Counted from the stretch's first letter, positions 1 to 10,104 are shown. The stretch: DNA of 64,000 nt from Akkermansiaceae bacterium UBA7890 (GCA_002501065.1 DLRK01000084.1:1-64000), one strand, 5' to 3'. Notes: generated by a model not told the origin, from the sequence alone. Translations and numbers: made by a program.

Positions 1-1
1 C

Positions 2-325
2 GCTGGGATTCCTGGCCCTCATCCACCCCTCCTCTATATTGGCACTCACGTGCCCCAGATTCGCAAGGGAAGTGTCCTTGATTTCGACACCATCCGTCCC
101 TGGATGGACAAACGGCTGACTGCTCTTGATCCGAACAAAGTCAACGTCATCTACTGGCATGATTCTCTGCACAATTACATGAACAATAGAAGAGACCCTG
201 AGCGCCTGGCCAACTGGGAAAAGCTGCTCAAGGAACACCTCAACCCGCTGGTCTCCAAAGGAAGCGTGCAATGGAAAACCTTTGAAGAGATCGCAGCAAT
301 CTATCTGGCGAGTGAAAAAAAATAA
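2..325 (+). CDS. Partial gene, C-terminal part of a polysaccharide-deacetylase-like protein
   Basis: The reading frame is open from base 2 to a TAA at 323-325, so the gene enters the window from upstream and only about 107 C-terminal residues are visible. The GTG at 50 is internal and not a likely start. The visible part contains VIYWHDSLHNY, a charged helix and an ending of the type WKTFEEIAAIYLA. This pattern of a late His-Asp pair followed by a 'TFxEIA' tail is common at the C-terminus of secreted NodB-type deacetylases. The catalytic metal-binding part would lie outside the window, so the assignment is tentative. A plain hypothetical protein is the alternative. Confidence 0.45.
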   Translation, partial: AGIPGPHPPLLYIGTHVPQIRKGSVLDFDTIRPWMDKRLTALDPNKVNVIYWHDSLHNYMNNRRDPERLANWEKLLKEHLNPLVSKGSVQWKTFEEIAAIYLASEKK

Positions 326-580
326 GCAGGAACCCCTATCTCACACTCCCAGCGTTGCCATATCTCGCCACCACCTCAAGACAGGCATTCCTGGGCTGAA
401 GCCCCCGTTTCCTCCGCGGCTTGATGATATGATCCTTCTGGAGGCGATATTTCAGCATCCTTCCCGGATCCTTCACAGGCTTGCCGTTCAGCGCCGGTCG
501 CCGCCAAGGTCGACCGGTCGCTCTTCAACCCCTCATGGGCAAACGCTCCCGTATCCGCGCTGTTTCATCGGACGCCAGGT
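326..580. other. Intergenic region, nothing recognised
   Basis: This gap lies between the partial gene at the left edge and the end of the convergent PQQ-type gene. I see no convincing terminator, RNA or small gene. A basic reading frame of about 50 codons without a start codon runs on the minus strand and is not annotated. Confidence 0.5.
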
Positions 581-3500
581 CTATCGCCGCACCAGTTCAA
601 CTCCACTGATCAGTGTCGGGCGCGAAGCACGGGCGGCGAGTCCGATCACGATCCTGCCATCCGCAGGCTCGGCCACGAATTCCCGGACCAGCACACGCAA
701 CGCTCCGCCGGCCTTCTCGACAATATCGAGATCCTCCAGAACGGTCTTTCCCTGGACGGTGACCTTCATCACTCGATCCCCCGGCCTGGCATCCTCGTCC
801 GGCTCTGCGAACAGGAGGCGGATCCGGTAAGTTCCATCTCGTTTCACCGGGACGGAAATCGACTCCACGCCCGACAACCCGGAAGCCGCCACCCACTTCA
901 ACTCTTCACCGCGGATCACGGAGGAATGAATTCGGAAAGCTTCGGGCTTCGGCGGCTTGACGGAAAGCTTCACATCATTCGAAGGCCCGCCCACGCTCGG
1001 AAAATCCGTCCACAGGGTCCCCTCCCGGTCGCGCCGGTCACCAGGCGCACCGAAGTTGATCCCGATTCGACCCGCTGCGTGCTTTGCGCCGAAGGTCCAG
1101 AACTCAGCATCCGGCATATGGATCAATGCCAGCGATGTCTGGTTCTGATAGGCGCACGAGCAGGTGCGAGTGTAGTCGGGGGCGCTGAGCACACCATTGG
1201 CCACGATCAGGTTGGAGGTACAGCTCGAACGGAATCCGCCGATGTTACCGGTCCCGCCGTCCCCGGCCATGTCGTAGAAGCCGGCCGCGCCGGAGCGAAA
1301 CGTGAGCAGGTGCTCGCTGCCGATCGCGGTGTTGCAGCCATACATCCGCTGGTAGCTCCAACCGGTCCGCTTTCCGGTGAGAAGCTCCAGCGCAAACCCA
1401 CCGTCACCGTTGGTGATGATCCGGTCCCGCCAAAGCAGGCAGGGGCCGCCGTGTTCCAGTTTCTGGTTGTGCCATACCACCTCTCCAGTCGTGCCCCTTA
1501 ATGCCATCATGCCCCTGCCGATGTCGTCCTCGGCCCGGTCCCGGTACTTGCTGCCGGCCTGCAGCAGGATATCGTGCTCCGCGGAGTAGTTGAGGAAGGT
1601 CCCAAACACATTCTCGCTCATCGCCCAACGCTCCACCCCGGTCTTCAAATCCAGGGCATGGAGGGTGGGTCTGGCATCGGGAGCCACTCGGGCCGCACCC
1701 GCCTTCTTCAGCTTGCCCTCCGTGATCGCATCAATACAGAAGATCGTGTTCTCACTCACCGCGATATTGTTATGGCGGAAATTGAGTGCCGCGTCGCGTT
1801 TCCAGAGCAACCTGCCGGTGTGCCGGTCATAGACGACCAGTCGTCGACTGCCGGACGCATACTTGGCCTCCCTGAGCATCTTCAGGATGTCCAACTTCTT
1901 CTTCACGGCGGGCTTGGTCTTTTTCTCATCCTGCCCCTTGGTCACCGTCACGTTCACTGGAGAGGAGGTGGCGATGAGATACCGATCCTGCACGCCGATG
2001 TAGCCCCAGTACGGCGCGCGCTCGCCCTCCTTCCGCTCTTCATCAAGAACGAATGACTTCAGGGTCGCCCCGGTGATCGCATCGAGTTCCAGGATTCTCC
2101 CTTCATGGATGGCATAAATCCGGTCGGGCAGGGAAACATAGTTGCTGCCGATTTCACCGGCCCCCGCGAAGTGTGACGTCGTGTTGTAGTAGCTCCCGAA
2201 TCCCTGCAACTCCCGCTGCCAGATCATCCGGCCGGTATACACGTCCACTGCGCGCAGCATGTCCGCCCCCTCGATGAAAAGGCGCCCACCCGCCACCTGC
2301 GGCGACGGCCCGTGACCGTGCCGCGGCAACACCCCCTCGTGATCCGGCCCACCGAACCACAAGAGGCCCAGCGGCGCCTTCACCAGCTTGTCCTTCGACA
2401 CCACGGTCTGGCCCGGATTCGCATACTGGTGCGTCCAGTCGTCGGTCTCCGGCAAGGCGCCCTCGCGAATCAACCGTGTCACGCCGTCCTTCCAATCGAT
2501 CCGCCCCTGTTTCAACTCCTCCGATCCTGCAACGATTCCCGCGATCGTCTCGTGCTGCGCGCGCGAAGTCGAAAACATCGCCATCCCTCCGTAGGGACGG
2601 AGAGAGCGGAACACATTCCCGACGAATTCCCGGGCACCCGGCTCAAACCCAGCCGCCGCGAGATCCTCGCAGATGATCAGCGAGGCGAGGTAAGGCGGCA
2701 GGCGGGTCGTCGCCACATTGCCGACATGCGCCGAGAGTCGGATACCGTAGATCCCCGCGCGGTCGAAATCACGGCGGACAGAATCGACCTTCTCCGGCGA
2801 TTGATCGAGGACGACCAGGTGAAGATCCGACTGGTCGAGCACCTCCGCAATCATACGTCCGGACGCGAAACCCAGAGCGATCCCGTATCCCTTCCGGAAC
2901 CCCGGATCTTTCATCAGCCCTTCAACCAGTCTGGAGAAACGATCCCCCCCAACCGGAGCCGCCGGCCTTTCGACTTCGGCAATGCCATGGAGAACCGCTG
3001 CCGGTTGCCCCGCTTTGCGCGCGCCAAAACAATCGATCCTCCCCTCCCCGGTGACCACCAGGAGCTTTCCATCAGCCGCCAGCATGTGATGCACCGTCCC
3101 CTCGAGACTCTTCATCCATACCGGCCTCCGCTCCTCCTTCGCGCCTCTCACATCATAGGCGGCCACCTTGCCTTTTCCAGCTGCGTAGATCCGGTCTCCC
3201 GCCTTAATGAAGGCCCCGTAGGGACCATCCCGGGGGTCGATGGCGAATTGAGTTTCGCGACTGTATTCCCCCTTGCTGTCTTTGCCGTCCTTGTCCTTCT
3301 TCTTTACCTTCGCTTCCGCACTCCGTCCGTAAATGGATTTCTTATCCTGAAATACCAGGGTGTCGCGGTCCGCCATCAGGGGACTCTCGTTCGATACCCG
3401 CTGCCCGGTTTCCATGCTGTAGGCACCGCCCGCCACGAAGTAGAGATCGCGCCCAGCCATCACGTGATGACTACCGTTCTTCTTGTCATAAACGAAGTGC

Positions 3501-4273
3501 TTCATTCTGCCGGTCGCGAGGTCGAACACCGCCGGTGTCGAGCGCCCGCCAGGCACCACCAGGTGATCGCCCGCTATCACAAGGTGACCCTGCGGAACCA
3601 CCGAGGCAAACGAGGGGGCGCCGTGCGGTTGCACCGTGTAGTTCATCCCATCGCCACTGTTCGTCCAGATGATCTCCCCACTCATCGCGTCCACCGCGTG
3701 GATGAATATCCCCATGAAAGACCAGATGCTCGCGCAGAAATACACCCGGCCGTCACTGACAACCGGGCCGCCTCGCGCCGGCCAGCTGGAGACCAGCCTG
3801 TGGTTCCCCAGCACCTTCCGCTCCGCCGGACCGCCATTCACCTTCCAGTGAAGCGTCCCGGCATCGGCACTGACACAATAGAGACAGCCGTCATCCGAAA
3901 CGAAATAGACCTGATCCTTGTAGCCAACCGGAGCAAATCTCACCGGCGCATCCGCAAAGAACCGCCACAGCAGTTCGCCCGTTCCCGAATCGTACGCCGA
4001 CACGCTGTCGTTCACCGTGGAGGGAACGAAGACCCGCTTTCCCATCACCACCGGCTGCGGAACGATGTCGAACTGAAGTTTGTCCTGGGTTTTCGGCCAG
4101 GCGGGCCGCGCCGGCGCCAACTTCCGGGACCACAGCAACTCCATCGAATCGGGCAGTGCATGCGGTGTCGATGCCCCCCGGGCGGCATCGTATCGCCACA
4201 TCGGCCAGTCGCTGGCGGCGACGCTGCCGTGAACAAGGCACGCCACGATCGCTCCGGCGAGAGCACCTGCCAT
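581..4273 (-). CDS. Exported PQQ-like beta-propeller protein with embedded methyltransferase-fold domain and malectin-like C-terminus
   Basis: About 1230 aa. The ATG at 4273 is preferred because it gives a clean signal peptide ending VHGSVAA just before SDWPMWRYD, the usual start of such mature proteins. An upstream ATG at 4396 would add a possible lipobox (LFTGC). Order of parts: a first PQQ/BamB-like propeller (about residues 20-420) with repeats such as 'YDSGTGELLW'; a Rossmann domain (about 445-610) with GYGIALGFASG and an acidic VVLDQSP strand, like a class I SAM methyltransferase; a second propeller (about 615-1120); and a malectin-like beta-sandwich (about 1130-1230) with YRIRLLFAEP and ISGVELV. 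Proteins of this kind are frequent in Planctomycetes and Verrucomicrobia and have no settled function. A role in periplasmic carbohydrate or redox chemistry is an inference. No close operon partner is visible. Confidence 0.85.
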   Translation of the reverse strand: MAGALAGAIVACLVHGSVAASDWPMWRYDAARGASTPHALPDSMELLWSRKLAPARPAWPKTQDKLQFDIVPQPVVMGKRVFVPSTVNDSVSAYDSGTGELLWRFFADAPVRFAPVGYKDQVYFVSDDGCLYCVSADAGTLHWKVNGGPAERKVLGNHRLVSSWPARGGPVVSDGRVYFCASIWSFMGIFIHAVDAMSGEIIWTNSGDGMNYTVQPHGAPSFASVVPQGHLVIAGDHLVVPGGRSTPAVFDLATGRMKHFVYDKKNGSHHVMAGRDLYFVAGGAYSMETGQRVSNESPLMADRDTLVFQDKKSIYGRSAEAKVKKKDKDGKDSKGEYSRETQFAIDPRDGPYGAFIKAGDRIYAAGKGKVAAYDVRGAKEERRPVWMKSLEGTVHHMLAADGKLLVVTGEGRIDCFGARKAGQPAAVLHGIAEVERPAAPVGGDRFSRLVEGLMKDPGFRKGYGIALGFASGRMIAEVLDQSDLHLVVLDQSPEKVDSVRRDFDRAGIYGIRLSAHVGNVATTRLPPYLASLIICEDLAAAGFEPGAREFVGNVFRSLRPYGGMAMFSTSRAQHETIAGIVAGSEELKQGRIDWKDGVTRLIREGALPETDDWTHQYANPGQTVVSKDKLVKAPLGLLWFGGPDHEGVLPRHGHGPSPQVAGGRLFIEGADMLRAVDVYTGRMIWQRELQGFGSYYNTTSHFAGAGEIGSNYVSLPDRIYAIHEGRILELDAITGATLKSFVLDEERKEGERAPYWGYIGVQDRYLIATSSPVNVTVTKGQDEKKTKPAVKKKLDILKMLREAKYASGSRRLVVYDRHTGRLLWKRDAALNFRHNNIAVSENTIFCIDAITEGKLKKAGAARVAPDARPTLHALDLKTGVERWAMSENVFGTFLNYSAEHDILLQAGSKYRDRAEDDIGRGMMALRGTTGEVVWHNQKLEHGGPCLLWRDRIITNGDGGFALELLTGKRTGWSYQRMYGCNTAIGSEHLLTFRSGAAGFYDMAGDGGTGNIGGFRSSCTSNLIVANGVLSAPDYTRTCSCAYQNQTSLALIHMPDAEFWTFGAKHAAGRIGINFGAPGDRRDREGTLWTDFPSVGGPSNDVKLSVKPPKPEAFRIHSSVIRGEELKWVAASGLSGVESISVPVKRDGTYRIRLLFAEPDEDARPGDRVMKVTVQGKTVLEDLDIVEKAGGALRVLVREFVAEPADGRIVIGLAARASRPTLISGVELVRR

Positions 4274-4895
4274 TCGCCGTGATCCGAGTCCCGGCGATTG
4301 CGCGTCCGCTTCGCTCGCCGACTTGCCCTTGCCCTCGCAGCCGGTGAAGAGGGCACTCAGCGAGAGGGGCAGAGTGGGGATTACACGTCTCGTCATGCGG
4401 ATTCATGTAACAGGGATCAGTTCGGTCGTCGAGGGGCGTGAAAAAAACACCCCCCATCGGTGGGATGCGGGCGAAGAAATCGATCTTACGCCACCAGGTG
4501 GAGCAATCGGCGCGTGGAAAAAAGCGCCTGCACCACTCCTCCCCTTAACAGACCCTCACTTCCCCTCCCGCCTGCCGGCCCGTTCCGACGCCTTGACGAA
4601 AAAGCTGATTCCTTTCAGTAAGAACTGGCCTCCTTCGTCTCCGACAAGGGCGTGACGACAGTTATTCGCCCCGGCTCAAAATTCGAGGTGGGCTTGAAAA
4701 ACGAGCTCGGAGAGCGCTGCTCCCCCCATCAATTCCGGAACGATCTCCATCCTCGGGCACAAGAATCTCTTCGCCATCAAAACAGCCGGAAAATGAACCC
4801 GCCTTCGGCGAAACCGCGGAGCTGGACATGTTGACATCAGGGGAAGCAGGGTTGAAGATGATGTGCGTCACGAACGCCTGAAAACGAGGTCCTCG
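4274..4895. other. Divergent intergenic region without a recognised gene
   Basis: About 620 bases separate the minus-strand PQQ-type gene from the plus-strand phosphatase. The part up to 4396 could instead be an N-terminal extension of the PQQ-type gene. I find no stable hairpin with a T-run. A TTGACG at 4593-4598 has no good -10 partner. The only clear signal is the Shine-Dalgarno sequence GAGGT at 4886-4890 of the phosphatase gene. Confidence 0.5.
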
Positions 4896-5807
4896 ATGCC
4901 CAGCTACATTCCCACAGCCGTAGTTCTCGTCCTCGCGCTCACCTCCGGAGCGATTTCCGCTCAGCAAAAGAGCAAGCAGCACACATGGAACGGCATCGCA
5001 CGCATCGTGGCCATCGGCGATGTCCACGGCGACCACGGCCAGTTCCTGAAAACACTCCTCGCGGCGAAGATCATCGACAAGGATGCCCACTGGATCGGCG
5101 GAAAGACTCACCTCGTACAGACCGGAGACCTCTTCGACCGAGGACCTGATTCGCGCAAGGCCATGGATCTCCTGATGAAGCTTGAGGTCGAGGCAAAAAA
5201 GTCCGGCGGCCACGTCCACTGCCTCGTCGGCAACCACGAGGAGATGATCCTGCGGGGCGACTGGCGCTACGTACACCCGGGCGAGGTGCAGGCCTTCGGC
5301 GACAATGCGAAGTATAGTGCCGCGATTGGTCCCGGGGGCGTCTACGGAAAGTGGATTCGCGGTCACAACGGCGTCATCAAGATCAACAATGTGCTCTTCC
5401 TTCACGGCGGCCTCGGCGGGCCCTACGCCACCATGTCACTGGATCAGCTCAACGAAGGAATCCGCAAGGGTCTCAATACCGGCACCGGCATGGCTCGGGA
5501 CTCCAACGGACCTCTCTGGCACCGAGCCCTCGCCAAGGGAGATGACGCCAGTGTCAGCGAACAGGTCAAGCCGATCTTCAAGACCCATTCGGTCAACCAT
5601 ATCGTCCTCGGCCACACCCCCTTCGGGCGTATTCTTCCCAAGGCCGGAGGCAAGGTCATCCTCATCGATGTCGGCATGTCGAAGGCCTACGGCGGTCCCG
5701 CCGGTTGTCTGGTTATCGAAAAGGGAGCCTTCTATGCCAACTACGCCGGCCATCCCCAGCAGAAGCTGCCCATTGAGACAGGCGTTCCGGCCGGGACTGA
5801 AAAATAG
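4896..5807 (+). CDS. Secreted calcineurin-like (Shewanella-like/PPP-type) metallophosphatase
   Basis: 303 aa. The ATG at 4896 follows GAGGT by five bases, and an in-frame GTG at 4863 lacks such a site. Residues 1-22 form a signal peptide ending ISA. The dinuclear-metal motifs of PPP phosphatases are all present: GDVHGD (41-46), GDLFDRG (77-83), GNHEEM (112-117), and later LHGGLGG and GHTPFGR. Length and motif spacing fit the bacterial Shewanella-like phosphatases, which hydrolyse phosphomonoesters. Because of the signal peptide it should act outside the cytoplasm. Substrate unknown. It stands alone, about 200 bases upstream of the next gene. Confidence 0.88.
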   Translation: MPSYIPTAVVLVLALTSGAISAQQKSKQHTWNGIARIVAIGDVHGDHGQFLKTLLAAKIIDKDAHWIGGKTHLVQTGDLFDRGPDSRKAMDLLMKLEVEAKKSGGHVHCLVGNHEEMILRGDWRYVHPGEVQAFGDNAKYSAAIGPGGVYGKWIRGHNGVIKINNVLFLHGGLGGPYATMSLDQLNEGIRKGLNTGTGMARDSNGPLWHRALAKGDDASVSEQVKPIFKTHSVNHIVLGHTPFGRILPKAGGKVILIDVGMSKAYGGPAGCLVIEKGAFYANYAGHPQQKLPIETGVPAGTEK

Positions 5808-6014
5808 GGTCACGGACTACGATCACACGCAAACCTCCTCGCTCTTCCAATCGGCGCAACTTGGCGACTGATCCAAAGCACGCAGGTAAGCTGAAGAAAA
5901 TGGAGGCGCTCTTGCTTTCCGGGATGAAACGGCTGAATGACCCCTATCGTTTGCGGGATCACCAAAAGACTGCACTTCTCTGAATCAGAATGGTGGAGCA
6001 GGATTCTCCCAGCA

Positions 6015-7160
6015 ATGAAAGTACTGATCCCAATTCTGGAAGTTTTACTGCTGTTGGCAGGATCGCAATCACTGCAGGCGGCGATGGAGACGGTCTTGCG
6101 GGTCGGTCCCGGCCAGGCGCACACGCGGTTGGCGACCGCCGTATCGGTGGCGAAAGACGGCGACACCATTGAAATTGATGCGCGGGGAAATTATCGAGGC
6201 GATGTCTGCCTCATTCGCGCAAGCAAACTGACCTTGCGGGGCGTCGGCAAGGGCCGGGCGAAGTTTCCCGCTGCAGGGAAGAGCTACGGTCGAAAGGGAA
6301 TCTGGGTGGTCAGCGGAAACGATGTCACGATCGAAAACATCGAGTTTTCCGGCGTGCGAGTCTCCGACAAGAATGGCGCGGGCATTCGATCCGAGGGACG
6401 CGACATCACTATCCGCAACTGCCGGTTCCACGACTGTGAAAACGGGATTCTCGGTGGCGCGGGCGTAGTCCGCATCGAGCACTGCGAGTTTTCCCACTGC
6501 GGCCTCGATGGTCGGTCGCACAATCTCTATATCAGCAAGGCTGACCAGCTCATCTTTCAGTTCAATAACTCACACCATGCTCAGATGGGGCACTTGCTCA
6601 AGTCGCGGGCGAGAGAGAATCACATCCGCTACAACTACTTCTCCGACGGACAGGATGGATCGTCCAGTTACGTGATTAACCTGCCCAACGGTGGGAGAAG
6701 CGTTCTAGTCGGGAACATTCTTTGCCAGGGGCCCCGGACAGGGAACAGCACGATGGTGGCCTACGGTGAGGAGGGCAACCTGCATCCAGGCTCGGCGCTT
6801 TACCTGGTGAACAACACACTAGTGAACAACCGGCACACCTCGGTTTTCATCAACGCCAAGCGCCTGCCCGCCGGATTCCGGCTCGTGGCCCGCAATAACA
6901 TCTTTTCCGGGCGCGGCACGGTCTGCAACTGGCCGCAGGCGATGCTGGGGGGCAATTTCTCCGGCGGCGACCCATTGTTTATCGACCGCGCTCGATTCGA
7001 CTTCCGGCTCAGGAAGGGGTCTCCCTGCATCGACAAGGGGATCGATCCCGGCACTGCCGGCAGCCTCTCGCTCAGACCGCTCTACCATTATGCCCATCCC
7101 CCAACGAAACTGAAACGCCCGCAGGTTGGTGTGGTCGATGTCGGCGCATTTGAATTCTGA
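6015..7160 (+). CDS. Secreted right-handed parallel beta-helix repeat protein
   Basis: 381 aa from the ATG at 6015, which is followed by a signal peptide (MKVLIPILEVLLLLAGS, ending LQAA). Earlier in-frame starts would place 26 residues before the hydrophobic core. The body has PbH1-type coils: short stretches such as VTIENIEFSGVRV, ITIRNCRFHDCENGI and VRIEHCEFSHCGLDG repeat at about 22 residues. This fold is typical of polysaccharide lyases and hydrolases, and of NosD-like proteins. I cannot identify catalytic residues, so enzyme activity on a polysaccharide is only a possibility. No operon partner: the next gene begins more than 600 bases on. Confidence 0.82.
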   Translation: MKVLIPILEVLLLLAGSQSLQAAMETVLRVGPGQAHTRLATAVSVAKDGDTIEIDARGNYRGDVCLIRASKLTLRGVGKGRAKFPAAGKSYGRKGIWVVSGNDVTIENIEFSGVRVSDKNGAGIRSEGRDITIRNCRFHDCENGILGGAGVVRIEHCEFSHCGLDGRSHNLYISKADQLIFQFNNSHHAQMGHLLKSRARENHIRYNYFSDGQDGSSSYVINLPNGGRSVLVGNILCQGPRTGNSTMVAYGEEGNLHPGSALYLVNNTLVNNRHTSVFINAKRLPAGFRLVARNNIFSGRGTVCNWPQAMLGGNFSGGDPLFIDRARFDFRLRKGSPCIDKGIDPGTAGSLSLRPLYHYAHPPTKLKRPQVGVVDVGAFEF

Positions 7161-7796
7161 GACCGGAAAGGGGAACTGGGAAACCAGACACCCTCTCACA
7201 CCGTAGACCTTGGCTAGCTGTTCAGCGTTTGCCTGCACCAAGGGAATGATAACGTGCACGCGATGAACGCCAACATGAAACCTAACTGTTTCTCTGTTTG
7301 TTACTCCTGACAGAATTGCAGCCAGAAGGCGTTCGCACGGTCTCTGATTTTTTCCCGGAGTGATCGGGACTTGCAATGGTCTGCCCGCGGGCAGGGTTCC
7401 CCTCGTGCGTCCGGAATGATTGAAAGAGCTAATCAAAGGCGGACTCCAGGAGGGAGACCCCTAACACTATCCCGCACAGTATCACGAGAAGGGTCACCGC
7501 GTCAGGCGGTTTCCTGTTCTCCATTCCGCAACTCTATCACCTGCGATCAGGCTCCAGTAATCGGAATTGCTACTCCGAACATTGACTGAGGCGATGGCCA
7601 CCCGGACCCGGACAAGCTCGATGAGCAGAAACTCAGGAACTGGGTCCAATAGGTGTTTTCATTGTAGACGACAACGCTCGTGTTGTTTTTCTGCAAGCTC
7701 TTGATTAGAGTCAAAGACTCCGCGCACTGATCAGGTTCGATCATATCGAACAATTGACGCCCCCCTTTCGGACGGCGATCTAACCAGAATCTCAAT
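7161..7796. other. 636-base intergenic region, no gene recognised
   Basis: Short open frames here lack a start with a ribosome binding site and have no recognisable protein features. I noticed only small dyads: ACCGC-N5-GCGGT at 7496-7510, and TGATC-N6-GATCA near 7729-7745. The second lies about 50-70 bases before the DUF1800 gene, where a promoter would be expected. No convincing -35/-10 pair was found. Confidence 0.5.
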
Positions 7797-10043
7797 ATGA
7801 AGAAACGGCGAAGGGAGTTCAACTGGCAGTGGCTTGCCGTGGTTATGGTCAGCTACACAGGTGTGGGTTTTGGGCAGGATGAGGACGATCTCACGAAGGC
7901 CAACGCCGCTCTGAAGCAGGCTCAAGAGGAGGAAAAAACCGCCTACGATGAGCATCATTCGAGAGACATGGCCCGGGCTGCCACCCTTGAAATCGCACGT
8001 TCTGAACGAAGGAGAGCGGAGGGTGCCTTGCTGAGCCTGCGGGAGGCCCGGAAGACTCTCGAACAAATCCCGGATGCCGCCAAGGGAGCGCCCGCACAAA
8101 AGAACCTGAGCGACAAGATCGCCACCAGCCGAAAAGTGGTTGAGCGACTGGTCCCCGATTCGACGGCGGCCGACAAAGCGGCTTGGGAGTGGTTGGTCTC
8201 GGCCCAGGCTCTGCGCGACAAGACCGCAGCCAGGACGACTGCGCAGCGAAACCTGCAGGATCTGAAGGCTAACGCTGCCGAAAAGGCCGGGGTCGCGGAC
8301 GCTGACGCGATGCGGCGGGCGGTCTACGAACTGGAAGCCCTGAGAGCTTTCGAAATCACTCATTGGGCGACCTACCAAAGAGCGAACATGCAGGTACTCG
8401 TCACCCAAACCCGCGAGGCCGCCCGGATCGCCAAGGAGCTCGCCGCTGCGGAGACCGATCCGGAGAGAGTGAAAATGCTGGAACAATTCGCGGCGCAGGA
8501 AGCCAAGGAAGAGATCGCCGCAGCAAAGAGCGTCGAGGAGGCAAAGAACGCCGAAATCGGAGCCGCAATCTCCGAGATCTACCCTCTTAAAGCCGCCGCC
8601 ATGGGTGGACTCAAACCCCTCTCACCAGATGACTGGGATTACGCCAAGGCACGGCATCTGCTCGTCCGGGCCGGCTTTGGCGGCACCCCGCAGGAGGTGA
8701 AACAACTCCACTCCATGGGACTCTACAAGGCAGTGGCGCAGCTGGTGGAATACTACCGCCAACCCGCAGCGAGAGTCCCCTTCGATCCGGTGCCTCCTCT
8801 CGCACCGGATCTCCTGGAAGCGAAGGTGCAGACCGATCTCATCCGCAATCGCGCAGCCGGCGCGAGGCGCTCCGTCGAGCGAGGTCAGGTTGCCAAGCTC
8901 CGACAGTCGTGGCTGAAACGCATGGTGGAATCACCCCGTCCGCTCCAGGAAAAGCTGACTCTCTTCTGGCACGGGCACTTCGCCACCCAGGACAGCGTCG
9001 TCAATAACAGCTATACCCTGCATCGACAGATTCAGTTCCTGCGGGAAAACGCAGGAGGCAACTTTGGAGCCCTTCTCTACGGCATCGTTCACGATCCCGC
9101 CATGATCCGCTTCCTGGACAACAACAAGAACCTCAAGGGCGAACCCAATGAAAACCTCGCCCGCGAGATCATGGAGCTTTTCGCGATGGGCGTAGACCAG
9201 GGCTACACCGAAAAGGACATCATCGAAGGCGCCCGCGCACTTACCGGTTACAACCTGGATCAAGCCAGCGGCGGATTTCGCTTCCTCCACAACCAGCACG
9301 ACCTCACCGACAAGACGATCTTTGGTCAGACCGGTCCCTGGACGGGAGACGACCTCGTCCGGCTCATTCTCAAACAACCATCGACTTCACGTTTCATCGC
9401 CTGGAAGCTCTTTGAATACTTCACCTACCGCGATCCCGCCAAGGAGACCGTGGAGAACCTGGCCCTCGTTCTGCGAACCAACAACTACGCACTGGAGCCG
9501 CTCCTCAGAAACCTCTTCATGTCGGAGGAGTTCTACAGTTCCCGCGCCATCGGCAACCAGGTCAAGAGCCCGGTCGCACTGGTGGTAGGATTGTTGCGGG
9601 ACCTGGGTGCAAATCAACTCACGAGCTATGCCGGCCTGGACAGCGCCACCGGGGAAATGGGACAGCAGTTGCTCGAACCTCCAGATGTCAAAGGCTGGCG
9701 TTACGGGCGTTCCTGGATCAACTCCCAACGGCTCTTCATCCGCTACAACACTGTTTCAGACCTGGTCAAATCGGCAGGCCGCCCGGAGAAGAAAATCGGC
9801 GTGGACGTCCTCGCGCTCTTGGAAAAGGACGAGGAATGTGACGGTCCCGGCAAGGCGGTCGACCTCCTTGCCAGGGCCTGTCTGGCGCGCCCCTTGAACA
9901 AGGAGAAGCGCGAGAAACTGGTTTCCCACCTCGGAGACCTGCCGCCCCGCTCGGAGTGGTCCGCGAAACGCACCGAACTCAACGCGAAACTCCGCGAGCT
10001 CCTTGTCCTCATGCTGAGCATGCCCGAATACCAGATGACCTGA
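7797..10043 (+). CDS. DUF1800 family exported protein with N-terminal coiled-coil extension
   Basis: 748 aa. A short basic N-terminus and hydrophobic stretch ending VGFGQ act as signal peptide. Residues about 27-255 are rich in A, E, K and R with heptad-like spacing, so probably a long coiled coil. From about 275 the DUF1800 domain is clear: DWDYAKARHLLVRAGFGGT, LTLFWHGHFAT, NENLAREIMELFAMGV, ARALTGYN and PPDVKGWRYGRSWI. DUF1800 proteins are of unknown biochemistry and are almost always encoded next to a DUF1501 protein in Planctomycetes and Verrucomicrobia, as here, 61 bases upstream. The long coiled-coil extension is more than most family members have. Confidence 0.93.
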   Translation: MKKRRREFNWQWLAVVMVSYTGVGFGQDEDDLTKANAALKQAQEEEKTAYDEHHSRDMARAATLEIARSERRRAEGALLSLREARKTLEQIPDAAKGAPAQKNLSDKIATSRKVVERLVPDSTAADKAAWEWLVSAQALRDKTAARTTAQRNLQDLKANAAEKAGVADADAMRRAVYELEALRAFEITHWATYQRANMQVLVTQTREAARIAKELAAAETDPERVKMLEQFAAQEAKEEIAAAKSVEEAKNAEIGAAISEIYPLKAAAMGGLKPLSPDDWDYAKARHLLVRAGFGGTPQEVKQLHSMGLYKAVAQLVEYYRQPAARVPFDPVPPLAPDLLEAKVQTDLIRNRAAGARRSVERGQVAKLRQSWLKRMVESPRPLQEKLTLFWHGHFATQDSVVNNSYTLHRQIQFLRENAGGNFGALLYGIVHDPAMIRFLDNNKNLKGEPNENLAREIMELFAMGVDQGYTEKDIIEGARALTGYNLDQASGGFRFLHNQHDLTDKTIFGQTGPWTGDDLVRLILKQPSTSRFIAWKLFEYFTYRDPAKETVENLALVLRTNNYALEPLLRNLFMSEEFYSSRAIGNQVKSPVALVVGLLRDLGANQLTSYAGLDSATGEMGQQLLEPPDVKGWRYGRSWINSQRLFIRYNTVSDLVKSAGRPEKKIGVDVLALLEKDEECDGPGKAVDLLARACLARPLNKEKREKLVSHLGDLPPRSEWSAKRTELNAKLRELLVLMLSMPEYQMT

Positions 10044-10104
10044 ACGAGTCCTGCCCGCCCCAGCAAAGCCAGAAACGAAAACGAACCCGAAACAAGATCC
10101 TGTC

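Noticed and set aside
340..505. A basic minus-strand frame of about 50 codons (GKPVKDPGRMLKYRLQKD) that faintly recalls a transposase end.
   Set aside because: No start codon, no second half, no terminal repeats; too short to support an insertion-sequence relic.
2312..4282. A 656-codon open frame on the plus strand opposite the PQQ-type gene.
   Set aside because: Composition is typical of an antisense shadow of a GC-rich gene and it has no domain motifs; the minus-strand protein is clear. The same holds for long antisense frames at 16823-18271, 26358-27671 and 33325-34752.
7496..7510. Small hairpin ACCGC-GTCAG-GCGGT in the long gap before the DUF1800 gene.
   Set aside because: Only 5 bp and followed by a weak TTTCC; too small to call a terminator or RNA.
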